A stretch of 64,000 nt of DNA from CAYYFX01 sp964571855 (GCA_964571855.1 CAZNDO010000010.1:1-64000); one strand, 5' to 3'; shown: positions 51,801 through 60,351, numbered from the stretch's first letter. The notes: a model not told the origin generated them from the letters alone. Program-made: numbers and translations.

Positions 51801-52168
51801 CGGGCGCCGATGCGCAGGATCCGCTCTGGGTGTCCGTGCAGGACATCGCCACGGGCGCTTCCGGACCCGACGGCGTGGCCGCCGCGCCGCTCCGCTTCGC
51901 GCTGCACGCGGGCGTGCCCAACCCGTTCCGCACGGGAACCCGGATCCGCTTCGACCTCCCCGCGGCCTCGCCGATGACGCTCGCGATCCACGACGTGCAG
52001 GGGCGCAGGGTCCGGACGATCGTGCACGGCCCCCTGCCGGCCGGTCGACACGCGGTCGCCTGGGACGGTCGGGACGACTCGGGCCGCGCGACGGCGAGCG
52101 GGGTCTACTTCGTCCGGGCGACGGCGGGCGACCTGGGCGCATCGCGGAAGATCGTGAAACTCCGCTAG
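48824..52168 (+). CDS. Exported GH85 endo-beta-N-acetylglucosaminidase with LamG domain and T9SS sorting domain
   Basis: The 1114-residue protein has a signal peptide (about 1-33) and a GH85 catalytic domain (about 60-480). FDGYFVNQETAGGDAALAAQ contains the catalytic Asn220 and Glu222 (Asn-x-Glu of Endo-A-type enzymes, which cleave the chitobiose core of N-glycans). Fibronectin/beta-sandwich modules follow, then a LamG/concanavalin-like domain (about 780-950, for example AITLEAVIRADAW). A FlgD-like sorting domain closes it (PNPFRTGTRIRFDL, LAIHDVQGRRVRTI, SGVYFVRATAGD). The organism may deglycosylate host or environmental glycoproteins at its surface. No cotranscribed glycan genes are seen. 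Confidence 0.88.
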   Translation: MSLPRRIPKLRRRAIALCGFLLAAALAPVAATAGLDPASPPAHPATIRSLPSDQPFASYWFPNELLTWSPATDPDAPYNRSRTPLRDRFLNAIQVNAHARPNEARICPLDIYWATSGNPSQGSLDVDYFAFHFWQYTDIAVFWGGSAGEGLILAPNPGIVDAAHRNGVPVLGTIFFPPVVYGGNIQWVHDLVQNDGSTFPVADKLIEVAEYYGFDGYFVNQETAGGDAALAAQLIAFMKHFQANSDLQLMWYDAMTESGAIAWQDQLNAANDAFFQDGGTLVSESMFLDFGWNATKLQNSRTHAQSLGRSQYDLFAGIDVQANGYNTPVNFGPVFPAGLPHVTSLGIYVPSWTFWSSTGLADFHARSSRFWVGANGDPSNTTTTSAWKGMAHFVPAHSAINDLPFVTNFCAGQGYDFFVDGEKLSPASWSATGWNNLGLQDVLPTWRWIVESAGTKLTPEWDWTDAYYGGNCLKVSGDLVADNHVKLFKTDLAVSASTRARVVFKTGSAGPSRMSLGVALASDPQTFVFHDVGSAATAGWNEAVLDLGAHAGDRILAISLQFTADGTSGYAMKVGRLALEDGTAPPPAPPANVVIENRADDGDVVTLRLRWDHSPSEVVHYDVYRRNPDASRTYLGGTPNNAYFVPAVPYVAGDSLVTIDVEAVGPGFATSTPATVAFPWDTAPSPAADPAPANGASGVVRNAVLSWTPGSHTASHAVHFGTTSPPPFVQDQSSASFDPGDLDALTTYHWRIDEENGIGTTPGPEWSFTTGATFADTTASALDFDGADDFVDCGNGGALRVTGAAITLEAVIRADAWRTNVWEGSIVNKEQNGSGTDNGYMLRAGNNGRLSFNLGSGSWHELLSPAGAMTAGAFHHVAGTYDGTTMRLYIDGTEVASAAASFGIADAAVDLVLGNSQANPSRAFDGVVDEVRIWNRARTGDEIRLLLGVQLPSEYWATPDSGLVGYWRLNEGMGQTTADRTTHGNDGRLGGTTGADAQDPLWVSVQDIATGASGPDGVAAAPLRFALHAGVPNPFRTGTRIRFDLPAASPMTLAIHDVQGRRVRTIVHGPLPAGRHAVAWDGRDDSGRATASGVYFVRATAGDLGASRKIVKLR

Positions 52169-52189
52169 GCCGCGAAGCGGCGGTGGGAG

Positions 52190-52221
52190 ACCGTGTCATC
52201 CGGGACGCGGAATCGGCGCAT
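52190..52221 (+). repeat. Diverged third copy of the hcp-flanking element
   Basis: ACCGTGTCATCC, eleven bases, then TCGGCGCAT matches the copies at 28996 and 29679 with identical spacing. The variable middle differs and the original stem is not conserved, although GGGA/TCCC can pair across it. It precedes an exported-protein gene, as copy 2 does. Confidence 0.45.
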
Positions 52222-52272
52222 AGCTCCCCAGCAGGGCCGCACGTCCCGGCCCGCCATGCAGAGGAGTCCCCG

Positions 52273-53397
52273 ATGCGAGAGGCTTGCTCCCGGTGCAGGG
52301 CCGCCCTGGCGGCGGCCGTGGCCTTCGGTTCCCTGGGTGCCGCCCCCGCGCCGGCCGCGGGCACCGCCTTCACCTACCAGGGTCGGCTGGACGAGGCCGG
52401 CGCGCCCGCCAGCGGCCTCCACGACTTCCGCTTCCTGCTCTTCAACATGGCCACGGGCGGGGTCGCCGTCGGATCGCCGGTGTGCGCCGATGACGTGGAC
52501 GTGGTGGACGGGGTGTTCACCGTGCTGCTGGACTTCGGACACCCGTTCGCCGCGACGTGGGACTACCACCTGGAGGTCCACGTCCGGCAGGACACCGGGC
52601 TTTCCTGCGGCGACCTGACGGGGCTCTCGGTCCTGGCGCCCCGCCAGGCGGTGACGGCCACGCCGATGGCCATCCATGCGAACGCGGCGTTCGCGCTCGA
52701 CGCCGCGGACGGGTCCCCGGCGAGCGCCGTGTCCGTGGACGACTCCGGCAACGTGGGGATCGGGACGACCGCACCGGACGCCAAGCTCCACGTGGTCGGC
52801 CCCCTGCGCTGGGGCGGAGCGATCAGCGACTACGCGTGGACGGGGCAGGACGGCAACGGGATGTACGTCGAGCAGCTCGGTGCCTCGTCGACGACGAGCC
52901 GGCTCCGGCTGCAGAGCTCGAAGTCGGGGGACCTGGCCAACTACGGACAGTTCAACATCGACCCGTACCTCGGGTTCTCGTTCACCGGCTTCGGGTCGGG
53001 GAACTCCCGCGTCGGCATCGGCACGACGACGCCGCAGGTCGCCCTGGACGTCCGCGGGGACATCCGCCTGGGGACGTCCGGAACCCTCCATGCGGTCAGC
53101 GGCGAGGAGAAGGTGCGCATCATCCGCGGGCGTGTCTCCTCCTCGGGCGCGGTGCAGTACGGGACCGGCTTCACCGCGTCCCGCACCAGCACGGGCACGT
53201 ACACCATCGGCTTCAACCCGCCGTTTCCCACGGGCGCCTCCCCGACGATGACGGTCTCGGCCGAGTGGACGCTGGGCACCGCCTATGTCGCGATGACGAA
53301 CGGCGTCCTGTGGACGGCCGGCGGCGTCCGGATCACGAACGGCAGCGGGACGCTCACGGACCAGTCCTTCCACTTCATCGCGATCGGCCCGCGCTGA
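52273..53397 (+). CDS. Exported tail-fibre-like protein (paralogue of 30420-31508)
   Basis: The 374-residue protein has a signal peptide (about 1-28), the same N-terminal domain as its paralogue (FTYQGRLDEAGAPASGLHD then FRFLLFN), a shared block HANAAFALDAADGSPASAV, and repeats VGIGTTAPDAKLHVVG and VGIGTTTPQVALDVRG as in phage tail fibres. It ends in FHFIAIGPR, matching the CVMGPR of the paralogue. It should form a fibre-like surface protein. GAGGAG lies six bases before the ATG. No FlgD-like domain is present, so export or anchoring must use another signal or none. Confidence 0.78.
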   Translation: MREACSRCRAALAAAVAFGSLGAAPAPAAGTAFTYQGRLDEAGAPASGLHDFRFLLFNMATGGVAVGSPVCADDVDVVDGVFTVLLDFGHPFAATWDYHLEVHVRQDTGLSCGDLTGLSVLAPRQAVTATPMAIHANAAFALDAADGSPASAVSVDDSGNVGIGTTAPDAKLHVVGPLRWGGAISDYAWTGQDGNGMYVEQLGASSTTSRLRLQSSKSGDLANYGQFNIDPYLGFSFTGFGSGNSRVGIGTTTPQVALDVRGDIRLGTSGTLHAVSGEEKVRIIRGRVSSSGAVQYGTGFTASRTSTGTYTIGFNPPFPTGASPTMTVSAEWTLGTAYVAMTNGVLWTAGGVRITNGSGTLTDQSFHFIAIGPR

Positions 53398-53412
53398 CCG
53401 GCCGCGCGCCGG

Positions 53413-54642
53413 CTACTCCCCCGGCGGCGGCGGCGGGTCGAACGCCATGGCCACCTGCGTTCCGTAGATCGGGTAGTCGATCGCGCAGCGGTAGCCGCGG
53501 AACGCGCGGTCGTCCCATCCCAGCTTGCCGAAGACGTGGCGGAGCATCTCCGCGTAGCCCGGCACCTGCGCGTTCCGGCCCGTGGCGGCGCCGGTGCCGA
53601 GCCGCTGGATGGTCTCGGCCACCTGCAGGCGGTCCACGTCGCGCGCGGGGTCGTTCACGTTGGCCACGCCCTCGAGCGCGGTGTCGTAGATGAGCAGCTG
53701 CGGGTCCGAGCCCGGGTACACGTCCTGGTGCACGAACACGTCGAAGAGCAGCGATTTGGCCGGGGCGGAGACCTCGGCGAAGACGTTCCCCTTGCGGCCC
53801 GAGTCCCGCGGAACGAAGCGGGGAATCTCGTGGAAGTTGACCTCCACGAGCACGAGGTCCACGGCGGAGCGGGGACCGAACCCGTCGCCGCCCAGCATGT
53901 AGTGCACCACGTCCCCGGCCTGCCGCACGTCCAGCGGCGCGGGCGGCGCCTCGCAGAACTCGTCCAGCCGCGCGTCCGCGACGTTCGCGATGGGGCGTCC
54001 CTCCAGGTTCACCGGCTGCCTCGGCCCGCCCTGCTGCGTCATGCGGCGCGTGGTCACCTTGGCGCTCACGCCGGGACGCAACCGCTGGAATCCCAGGAGC
54101 CCGAACACCCACACCACGTCCAGGTGCTTGCCGTCGTCCGAGGGGTTCAGCAGCACGCACGCCAGGTTCGTCTCGGCCATCGTGCCGCGGAGCTGGCTCA
54201 TCGCCTTGAACGCCGCCTGCTTCCGCCGCAGCTCGAAGTCCCGGCGCGCCTCGGGCAGCCAGGCGCTGATCACGGCGTCCAGGGAGCTGCGGTCCCCGCC
54301 GTCCTGGCGGATCAGCCGCTCGAAGCGGTCCACGGCCGCCGCCGCCCGCTTGGCGGCGTCCGGTGCGGCCCCGCTGCGCGCCGCGGAGCGGATGAGCCGG
54401 CGGAGGGGCTCCGGTCCCGGGGCGTGGAACACGGTGGCGATGGGCTCCTTGACCCGAACCGCCTTGAGGACGCGGCTGGTGAGCACCTTGTCCACGCCGA
54501 GGACGCGCGCCAGCTGCTGCGGACCGCGGGGAGCGCCCGGAAGACCCTCGATCAGCTCGCGCAGGCACTGGCCCAGCTCGCGCCCGATCTCGGCGACGCG
54601 GGTCTCCAACCCGACGGTCGCATCCCCTTCGCTACGAATCAC
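53413..54642 (-). CDS. Putative helix-turn-helix regulator of unknown family (409 residues)
   Basis: The protein starts at a GTG with GGGGAGGA eight bases upstream. An N-terminal helical region includes PQQLARVLGVDKVLTSRVLK, which looks like a helix-turn-helix, followed by EPIATVFHAPGPEPLRRLI. The rest (about 100-409) is a mixed alpha/beta domain (MAETNLACVLLNPSDDGKHL and NFHEIPRFVPRDSG) I cannot place. It is cytoplasmic and resembles proteins of unknown function in Planctomycetes by recollection only. It may be a transcriptional regulator. The -10 TATACT of its promoter is at 54688-54683 on the minus strand. Confidence 0.65.
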   Translation of the reverse strand: MIRSEGDATVGLETRVAEIGRELGQCLRELIEGLPGAPRGPQQLARVLGVDKVLTSRVLKAVRVKEPIATVFHAPGPEPLRRLIRSAARSGAAPDAAKRAAAAVDRFERLIRQDGGDRSSLDAVISAWLPEARRDFELRRKQAAFKAMSQLRGTMAETNLACVLLNPSDDGKHLDVVWVFGLLGFQRLRPGVSAKVTTRRMTQQGGPRQPVNLEGRPIANVADARLDEFCEAPPAPLDVRQAGDVVHYMLGGDGFGPRSAVDLVLVEVNFHEIPRFVPRDSGRKGNVFAEVSAPAKSLLFDVFVHQDVYPGSDPQLLIYDTALEGVANVNDPARDVDRLQVAETIQRLGTGAATGRNAQVPGYAEMLRHVFGKLGWDDRAFRGYRCAIDYPIYGTQVAMAFDPPPPPGE

Positions 54643-54682
54643 TTGCGTGGTCCTCCCCGGTCGTGGGGGCGTGGCTGCCGGC

Positions 54683-54688
54683 AGTATA
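54683..54688 (-). promoter_or_regulatory. Candidate -10 box of the putative regulator gene
   Basis: On the minus strand TATACT lies 41 bases before the GTG at 54642. No good -35 hexamer is present at the expected distance. Confidence 0.4.
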
Positions 54689-54752
54689 GACCAGCCTCCG
54701 ACCCCGCGCCATCGAATCCGGGCGATTTCCTGGTGGTTTCCCAGAAACTTCC

Positions 54753-54817
54753 TTGACACCAGGAGGAGGCGTTGGGAGACTGCGTCCGTCAACGGGGTCG
54801 CGCGGCCTGCGACCCCG
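54753..54817 (+). promoter_or_regulatory. Promoter and leader hairpin of the exported protein at 54835
   Basis: TTGACA (54753-54758) is followed after 17 bases by GAGACT (54776-54781), a weak -10. A nine-base stem (54793-54801 with 54809-54817) in the leader ends just before the ribosome-binding site GGGAGGA, so it could limit translation or act as an attenuator. Confidence 0.4.
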
Positions 54818-54834
54818 CTTCCCAGGGAGGACGG

Positions 54835-55533
54835 ATGAGCATGTTGAGAACGGTGGCGATCACGGCAGCGCTTCTCTTCCCGAGCCTGGCGGTGGCCGGC
54901 GGCGGGACGTTCATCGACGACTTCGAGGGCGGCACGAACCACGGCGACTGGTACTACAACCACGGCGAGACGCTCGAGCCCGCCGGTGGCACGCCCGGCT
55001 GGTGGCTGCACAACGACTTCATCGACAACTTCGCGCCCATCTTCCAGACGGACTGGAACGTCCCGTACTTCACCGGCGACTACCGCGCCATGGGCGTGTC
55101 GCACTTCTCGTTCGACGCGCGGCTCCTCGGCTACAGCGTGCCGATCGAGATGTCCATCGTCCTGCGGAACACGCACGGGACGCCCGGGGACTTCGACGAC
55201 GACGACTACGCGTACTACCCCGGCGCGCTGATCCCTCCGGGGGACGGGACCTGGACGCACTACGACTTCCCGATCCCCAGCCAGGACACGTCGGCGGTGC
55301 CGGCGGGCTGGTGGGGCGGCTGGTCGGGCGACCTCGAGAACTTCCGTCCCGGCGTGGACTGGAACGACGTGATCACGAGCGTGGACCGCGTGGAGATCTG
55401 GTTCTGGCACCCCGCGTACTTCGGCATCTTCACGATCTGGGATGCCGGGCTGGACAACATCGCCATCACCACGGACGGCACCGTGGGCGTGGAGCCCACC
55501 ACCTGGGCGGGCGTGAAGAACCTGTACCGGTAG
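54835..55533 (+). CDS. Exported protein with WAxVKxLYR C-terminal tag
   Basis: The 232-residue protein has a signal peptide (about 1-21, ending AVAG) and a single jelly-roll-like domain rich in Trp, Tyr, Asp and Gly (TFIDDFEGGTNHGDWYYNHG, then SFDARLLGYSVPIEMSIVLR). It resembles carbohydrate-binding or laminin-G-like sandwich domains of exported bacterial proteins. It ends EPTTWAGVKNLYR. The domain sits alone, so it may be a surface binder. GGGAGGA precedes the ATG at 54835 by five bases. No other functional domain is recognised. Confidence 0.78.
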   Translation: MSMLRTVAITAALLFPSLAVAGGGTFIDDFEGGTNHGDWYYNHGETLEPAGGTPGWWLHNDFIDNFAPIFQTDWNVPYFTGDYRAMGVSHFSFDARLLGYSVPIEMSIVLRNTHGTPGDFDDDDYAYYPGALIPPGDGTWTHYDFPIPSQDTSAVPAGWWGGWSGDLENFRPGVDWNDVITSVDRVEIWFWHPAYFGIFTIWDAGLDNIAITTDGTVGVEPTTWAGVKNLYR

Positions 55534-55558
55534 ATCGCGCGCGACGCGGGGCGAACGC

Positions 55559-55592
55559 GAACGGCCACTCCCGGCGCCGGGAGTGGCCGTTC
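55559..55592. terminator. Perfect palindromic terminator between convergent genes
   Basis: Thirty-four bases form a perfect palindrome with 17-base arms. It lies 25 bases after the stop of the plus-strand gene and 26 bases before the stop of the minus-strand gene, so it can serve both. Confidence 0.75.
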
Positions 55593-55617
55593 CGTTCGGG
55601 CCCGCCAGGGCGGGCGC

Positions 55618-58600
55618 TCAGCCCGCGCGCGCCAACTCGTCCAGCGCCCGCCGCGCCTCCTCGTGCGACGGCCGCAGCAGGAGCGTCTGCTCCCACGCCT
55701 TGCGCGCGCCGTCCAGGTCGCCGAGCGCGGCGCGCGCCTTGCCCAGTTCGAAGTGCGCGCGCCAGAAGTCCGGATGCAGCGCGACGGCCGCCTCGAACGA
55801 CTGCGCCGCATCCGCCCACCGCCGCTCCCGCGCGTAGGTCACGCCCAGGTTGAACGGCGCCCACGGCCGGTCCGGCTGGAGCTTCCGCGCCGCCTCGAAC
55901 TGCTCGCGCGCCTGCGGCAGCTCGTTCGCGTCGAGGTGCGAGCGGCCGAGGTTGGTGCGCGCCTCGTAGTTGCCGGGGTTCGCGCTCACGGCCGCCCGGT
56001 AGGCCTCCCTCGCCTCGGCGGGACGGCCCGAGCGCTCGTGGCACACGCCGACCAGCAGCAGCGCCCCGTCGTCCTGCGGCGTCTCCCGGAGGACGGCCGT
56101 GAGGGTGGCCAGCGCGTCGTCCAGGCGCTCCTCCAGGAAGAGGCACTCGCCCAGCAACCGCCGCGCCTCCGTGGCGTCCGGGCGGACCGCCAGCACCTGC
56201 TCGAACTGCCCGCGCGCCGCCTCCAGCCGTCGCGCGGAGAGCAGCCGCCGGCCGGCCACCAGCGCGGCCTCCCAGTCGTCCGCGGCGGCGGGCGCCGTCT
56301 GCTCCAGCGCATCCACCGACGTCTCCGCGCGGCGCAGGCTGCGCTGCGCCACCCGGTCGTCCGGGTCGATCGCCAGCGCCCGCCGGTACCAGGTCTGGGC
56401 GAGCGCCGAGTTCTCCGTCAACCACGCCATGTGCCCGCGGATGACCCGATCCGAGACGTCCATCCGCCGCCGGATGGTCGCGCCTGCCAGCGCGGTGTCC
56501 GCGCCCGCCGCCTCCAGGTTCACGATCCGGCGGAGGGGATCCGCCCGCACGGCGAGCATGTCCTCCATGTTCTCCCGGAGGTAGTTCAGCGTGATGCCGC
56601 GCCGCGCGATGCCGAACTCCAGCCGCGGCATGTCGTCCGTGTTGAGCGGGATGCCCTCGGTCAGCTTCGCCACGCCGTCCTCGTCCAGCAGCAGGCAGCT
56701 TGCCAGCTCCACCGGATCCGGCACGCCGATCTCCTCCAGATCCGCGCGCAGCCTCGGCTCCGCATAGGCCTCCATGAGCCGCGCGAAGTCGATCTCCACG
56801 GGTGCATCCTTCCGCCCCAGGAGCAGCGCGTGCTGGGTCATGTCCGCCCAGCCGTACCACACGGTCATCTCCGGGAAGGCCGCGTGGAACGACCGCAGGA
56901 TGATGCGGAGATCCCGCGGGCTCATGTCCAGCGGCAGCCAGCACGACAGCACGCCGCCGGGCGAGAGGCGCTCGCGGCCCGCGGCGAAGTGGTCGTACGT
57001 GTACAGCGCCGACCCCGCGTGCCCCACGCCCGGGTACACGGAGTCCGTCATGATCGTGTCGTAGGTCTCGCCGGTGAGGCGGGTCCAGTTCTTGCCGTCC
57101 ATGTAGACGATGTGCACCTCGGGCCGCTCGAACGCGTTCTTGTTGATCGCGCCGAAGTGCCGCTGCGACATCGCCACGATGTCCCGGCAGATCTCGATGC
57201 CCTGGATGTGCGGGATGTCGTACGAGGTCAGCACGCGAAGCGTCTCGCCCGTGCCGAAGCCGATGTGCGCCACGCGCTGCGGGTGTCCGGTCATCAGCAC
57301 CGGCAGGTGCGCCTGCAGCTTCTGCGTGATCCGCAGCATGAAGCTGGTGCCGGCCACGTCCACCCCGTCCACCGCGATCAGGTCGTAGTCCAGGTAGCGG
57401 TGGATCGTGACGGTCCCGGTCACGCCCTCGCGGAAGTCCACGAGACGGCTCTCGTCGTGGCCGATGTTGAACGTCCTCGCGAAGATGCGCGGATCCGTGC
57501 GCGCCACGCCGGCGGCGGAGAGCGCGAGCACGGCGGCGGCCGCCGGGATCCAGACGCGGCGCCGTCCCGCCACGGAGAAGAGCAGCAGACCGATCGCCAC
57601 GTTCGCCCCGGCGGCGAGCGCGAAGGACCGCGCGGTCCCGAGGGTCGGGACGAGCACGAACCCGGCGAGCAGCGAGCCCGCGACGGCGCCGATCGTGTTG
57701 TAGAAGTACAGCCGGCCGATGGAGCGGGACGCGTCCGTCGTGGAGCGCACGAGCAGGCGCGTCACGAGCGGGAAGGTGGCGCCGAGGAACAGCGTGGGCA
57801 CGAGCAGCGTGGACGCCGCCTGGAGGAAGCTGGCGCCGCGGTTGTGCAGGAGATCGCCGCCGCCCATGCGCAGGATCCCGAACGCGTGGTGCGCGCGCGC
57901 CAGCTCCGCGAGCACGAGGACCGAGGCCACGACCGACAGCCCGATGCCGACCTCCACGATGCCGAACGCGACCGCGGGATTGCGCCACCGGTCCACGAAC
58001 CGCGAGACGACGAAGCTGCCGAGCGCGAGACCGACGAGGAACGTGCCCAGCATGACCGCGAAGGCGTGCGCGGACGACCCGAGCGTGAACACGAGCACGC
58101 GCGTGTACAGCACCTCGTAGACGAGCGCGAGCGCGCCGGAGACCGCGAAGGCGGCCAGCACGACGCGGGACGCGGCGGCGGACGAGCCGGCGGCGGACGC
58201 GGCCGGGACGGGCGGCGGCGACGCCTCCCGCGGCTCCTCCCCCGCGCCATCCGGGATTCTCGACCCCACCGCCATGGCCAGCAGTCCGATGCCGACATTC
58301 AGCGCGGCGGAGAGGTACACGGAGCGGCTGACCCCGAGGACCTCCAGCAGCACGAACCCTGCGAGCACCGTGCCCGTCACGGCGCCGAGCGTGTTCACCG
58401 CGTACAGCGCCCCGATGCGCCGCCCCACGTGGGGCAGCTCGCGCGCGGCGAACTTGCTCAGGACCGGAAGCGTGCCGCCCATCAGGGTGGTGGGCACGAG
58501 CACCATCAGGAACGACATCAGGAACCGGATGGTGACCAGGGGCAGCGTGTTCTCCCCGAAGGTGCGGTGCACCCCGGCGTACACGGACTCGAGCCCGGCC

Positions 58601-58878
58601 AGGAGCCACGGGAACGCGAACGCGAAGATCCCGATGAGCAGCTCGAGAATGCCGTAGGCCCGGATCGGCCGGCCGATCCTCTCTCCCGCCCGGCCCAGGA
58701 GGAGGCTGCCCAGGGCGAGGCCCCCCATGAACGCGGCCAGGACCGTGCTCACGGCGTGCGTGGTGTTGCCGAAGACCACGCCGAACATCCGGACCCACGC
58801 CACCTGGTAGACCAGGCCGGTGAGGCCGGAGACGAAGAAGAGGAGGTAGACGAGGGCGGTCAGTCGGCGCAGTGGCAT
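55618..58878 (-). CDS. Spermidine-synthase-like membrane protein with C-terminal TPR region
   Basis: The 1086-residue protein has two blocks of transmembrane helices (about 1-230 and 255-500) like those that precede the methyltransferase-like domain in 'fused MFS/spermidine synthase' proteins. A spermidine-synthase-type Rossmann domain follows (about 540-740; YDLIAVDGVDVAG, HIGFGTGETLRVL, TYDTIMTDSVYPG). The C-terminal third contains tetratricopeptide-like repeats (for example EARTNLGRSHLDANELPQAR, then FNLGVTYARERRWADAAQSF). Spermidine synthesis is uncertain: the Asp of the usual catalytic pair is not clearly identifiable here. Start: ATG at 58878, AAGG upstream. Confidence 0.75.
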   Translation of the reverse strand: MPLRRLTALVYLLFFVSGLTGLVYQVAWVRMFGVVFGNTTHAVSTVLAAFMGGLALGSLLLGRAGERIGRPIRAYGILELLIGIFAFAFPWLLAGLESVYAGVHRTFGENTLPLVTIRFLMSFLMVLVPTTLMGGTLPVLSKFAARELPHVGRRIGALYAVNTLGAVTGTVLAGFVLLEVLGVSRSVYLSAALNVGIGLLAMAVGSRIPDGAGEEPREASPPPVPAASAAGSSAAASRVVLAAFAVSGALALVYEVLYTRVLVFTLGSSAHAFAVMLGTFLVGLALGSFVVSRFVDRWRNPAVAFGIVEVGIGLSVVASVLVLAELARAHHAFGILRMGGGDLLHNRGASFLQAASTLLVPTLFLGATFPLVTRLLVRSTTDASRSIGRLYFYNTIGAVAGSLLAGFVLVPTLGTARSFALAAGANVAIGLLLFSVAGRRRVWIPAAAAVLALSAAGVARTDPRIFARTFNIGHDESRLVDFREGVTGTVTIHRYLDYDLIAVDGVDVAGTSFMLRITQKLQAHLPVLMTGHPQRVAHIGFGTGETLRVLTSYDIPHIQGIEICRDIVAMSQRHFGAINKNAFERPEVHIVYMDGKNWTRLTGETYDTIMTDSVYPGVGHAGSALYTYDHFAAGRERLSPGGVLSCWLPLDMSPRDLRIILRSFHAAFPEMTVWYGWADMTQHALLLGRKDAPVEIDFARLMEAYAEPRLRADLEEIGVPDPVELASCLLLDEDGVAKLTEGIPLNTDDMPRLEFGIARRGITLNYLRENMEDMLAVRADPLRRIVNLEAAGADTALAGATIRRRMDVSDRVIRGHMAWLTENSALAQTWYRRALAIDPDDRVAQRSLRRAETSVDALEQTAPAAADDWEAALVAGRRLLSARRLEAARGQFEQVLAVRPDATEARRLLGECLFLEERLDDALATLTAVLRETPQDDGALLLVGVCHERSGRPAEAREAYRAAVSANPGNYEARTNLGRSHLDANELPQAREQFEAARKLQPDRPWAPFNLGVTYARERRWADAAQSFEAAVALHPDFWRAHFELGKARAALGDLDGARKAWEQTLLLRPSHEEARRALDELARAG

Positions 58879-59012
58879 GGCACCATGGACCTTATCACCC
58901 TGTCGATTCGACGCACAACGGGTCCCGCAGGGTCCGCGCTGGTCCCCTCCCGCCGGCATGGAGTAGGCTGCGCCGCGTTCCCGGACGCACGACCGCCCGG
59001 ACGCCGGAGCCG

Positions 59013-60251
59013 ATGCGCGACGATCTCCCCTCCGCGGAGTACCGCGGCGACTACGAGGGATGGCGCGTCGCCGCGGCGGGCGGCGCCGGCGTGTTCTTCG
59101 CCGCGCTCGTCGTCGTCACGTTCCCCGTCCTGCTCAAGCCGTGGTCGCAGGATTTCGGCTGGTCGCGCGAGGCGGTGTCCACGGCGTTCGGCATCGCCGC
59201 GGCGGTCGCCGCGCTGGGCGCCGCGCCGCTGGGCCACCTGCTGGACCGCATCCCCGCCCGTCGAGTCGCGATCCCCGGCCTGCTGACCCTCGGGCTCGCG
59301 TTCGCATCCCTCTCGCTGCTCACGCCGCGCGTCTCCCACCTCTACGCCGTGTTCGCGATCCTCGGCCTCGCGGGCATCTGCACGTCCCCGGTGGCTTACG
59401 GCCGCGCGATCTCCACGTGGTTCCGTGCGCGCCGCGGGATGGCGCTGGCGATCGTCATCACCGGCGGGGCGCTCGGCGGCATGCTGCATCCGCCCGTCAT
59501 GGACGCGCTCATCCGGCGCTTCGGTTGGCGCGCCGCGTGCGCCGTGCTCGGCGCATGCGTGCTGGCGCTCGGCGTCCCCGCCGTCGCGCGGTTCGTGCGG
59601 GATCGGCCGGACGCGGATCGCCATGCGGCGGGGGCACCCGGCGCTTCGTTCGCCCGCGCCGCGCGCTCCCGCATGTTCGTCGTCCTCGCCCTCGCCATGC
59701 TGTGCGGGACCATGTTGCAGAACTCCGTGATCGTCCACCTGGCAGCGCTGCTGACGGACCGCGGGGTCGCGCCGGATCGGGCCGCCGTGGCCCTGTCCGC
59801 GATGGCTGCGGCCGCCGTCACCGGGCGGTTGGTCACCGGCTGGCTGATCGATCGCGTGTTCGCGGCGCGCGTGATGACGGTGCTGCTCGCACTCGCCGCC
59901 GCCGGAGCGCTCCTCCTCGCGGAGTCGAGCACGTTCGGTGCGGGGGTTGTTGCTGCCGTCCTCGTCGGCTTCGCCACGGGAGGGGAGGCCGACGTGATCC
60001 CGTACCTGCTCACGCGCTACTTCGGGCTGCGATCGTTCTCCGCACTCTACGGAGCCGCCTGGACGATCGGCGCGGTGGGCGGCGCGGCGGGACCCGTCCT
60101 CATGGGCCGCACGTTCGATGCCACCGGCTCGTACGCCCCGATGCTCGTCCGCGTGGCCGTCGTGGCCCTTGCGGCGGCGGGGCTGGCCCTGGCGCTTCCG
60201 CGCCCGGGTGCCCACGCCCTCGGCGGAAGAGGATGGCCGGCGCCGCGCTGA
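59013..60251 (+). CDS. Major facilitator superfamily transporter
   Basis: The 412-residue protein has twelve predicted helices in the two-block MFS arrangement. A helix-2/3 motif LLDRIPARRVAIPGLL and a periplasmic-side WFRARRGMALAIVITGGALG match MFS proteins of the monocarboxylate/oxalate-formate (MCT) type; the second half has VTGRLVTGWLIDRVFAARVM. A substrate cannot be assigned. The ATG at 59013 follows GCCGGAGCCG. Divergent from the spermidine-synthase-like gene and upstream of the GH13 gene, which has its own promoter. Confidence 0.85.
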   Translation: MRDDLPSAEYRGDYEGWRVAAAGGAGVFFAALVVVTFPVLLKPWSQDFGWSREAVSTAFGIAAAVAALGAAPLGHLLDRIPARRVAIPGLLTLGLAFASLSLLTPRVSHLYAVFAILGLAGICTSPVAYGRAISTWFRARRGMALAIVITGGALGGMLHPPVMDALIRRFGWRAACAVLGACVLALGVPAVARFVRDRPDADRHAAGAPGASFARAARSRMFVVLALAMLCGTMLQNSVIVHLAALLTDRGVAPDRAAVALSAMAAAAVTGRLVTGWLIDRVFAARVMTVLLALAAAGALLLAESSTFGAGVVAAVLVGFATGGEADVIPYLLTRYFGLRSFSALYGAAWTIGAVGGAAGPVLMGRTFDATGSYAPMLVRVAVVALAAAGLALALPRPGAHALGGRGWPAPR

Positions 60252-60322
60252 CGAGTCGGATGATGCCTCCCGCTCCCACGGCGACGGAGACCCACCCGAT
60301 GAGGGAGCCGCCGCGGGCCGGT

Positions 60323-60351
60323 TTGCGGCAGCACCGACTTGGGGATACCTT
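60323..60351 (+). promoter_or_regulatory. Sigma70-type promoter of the GH13 gene
   Basis: TTGCGG and TACCTT are separated by exactly 17 bases and end 74 bases before the ATG at 60426. Confidence 0.55.
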
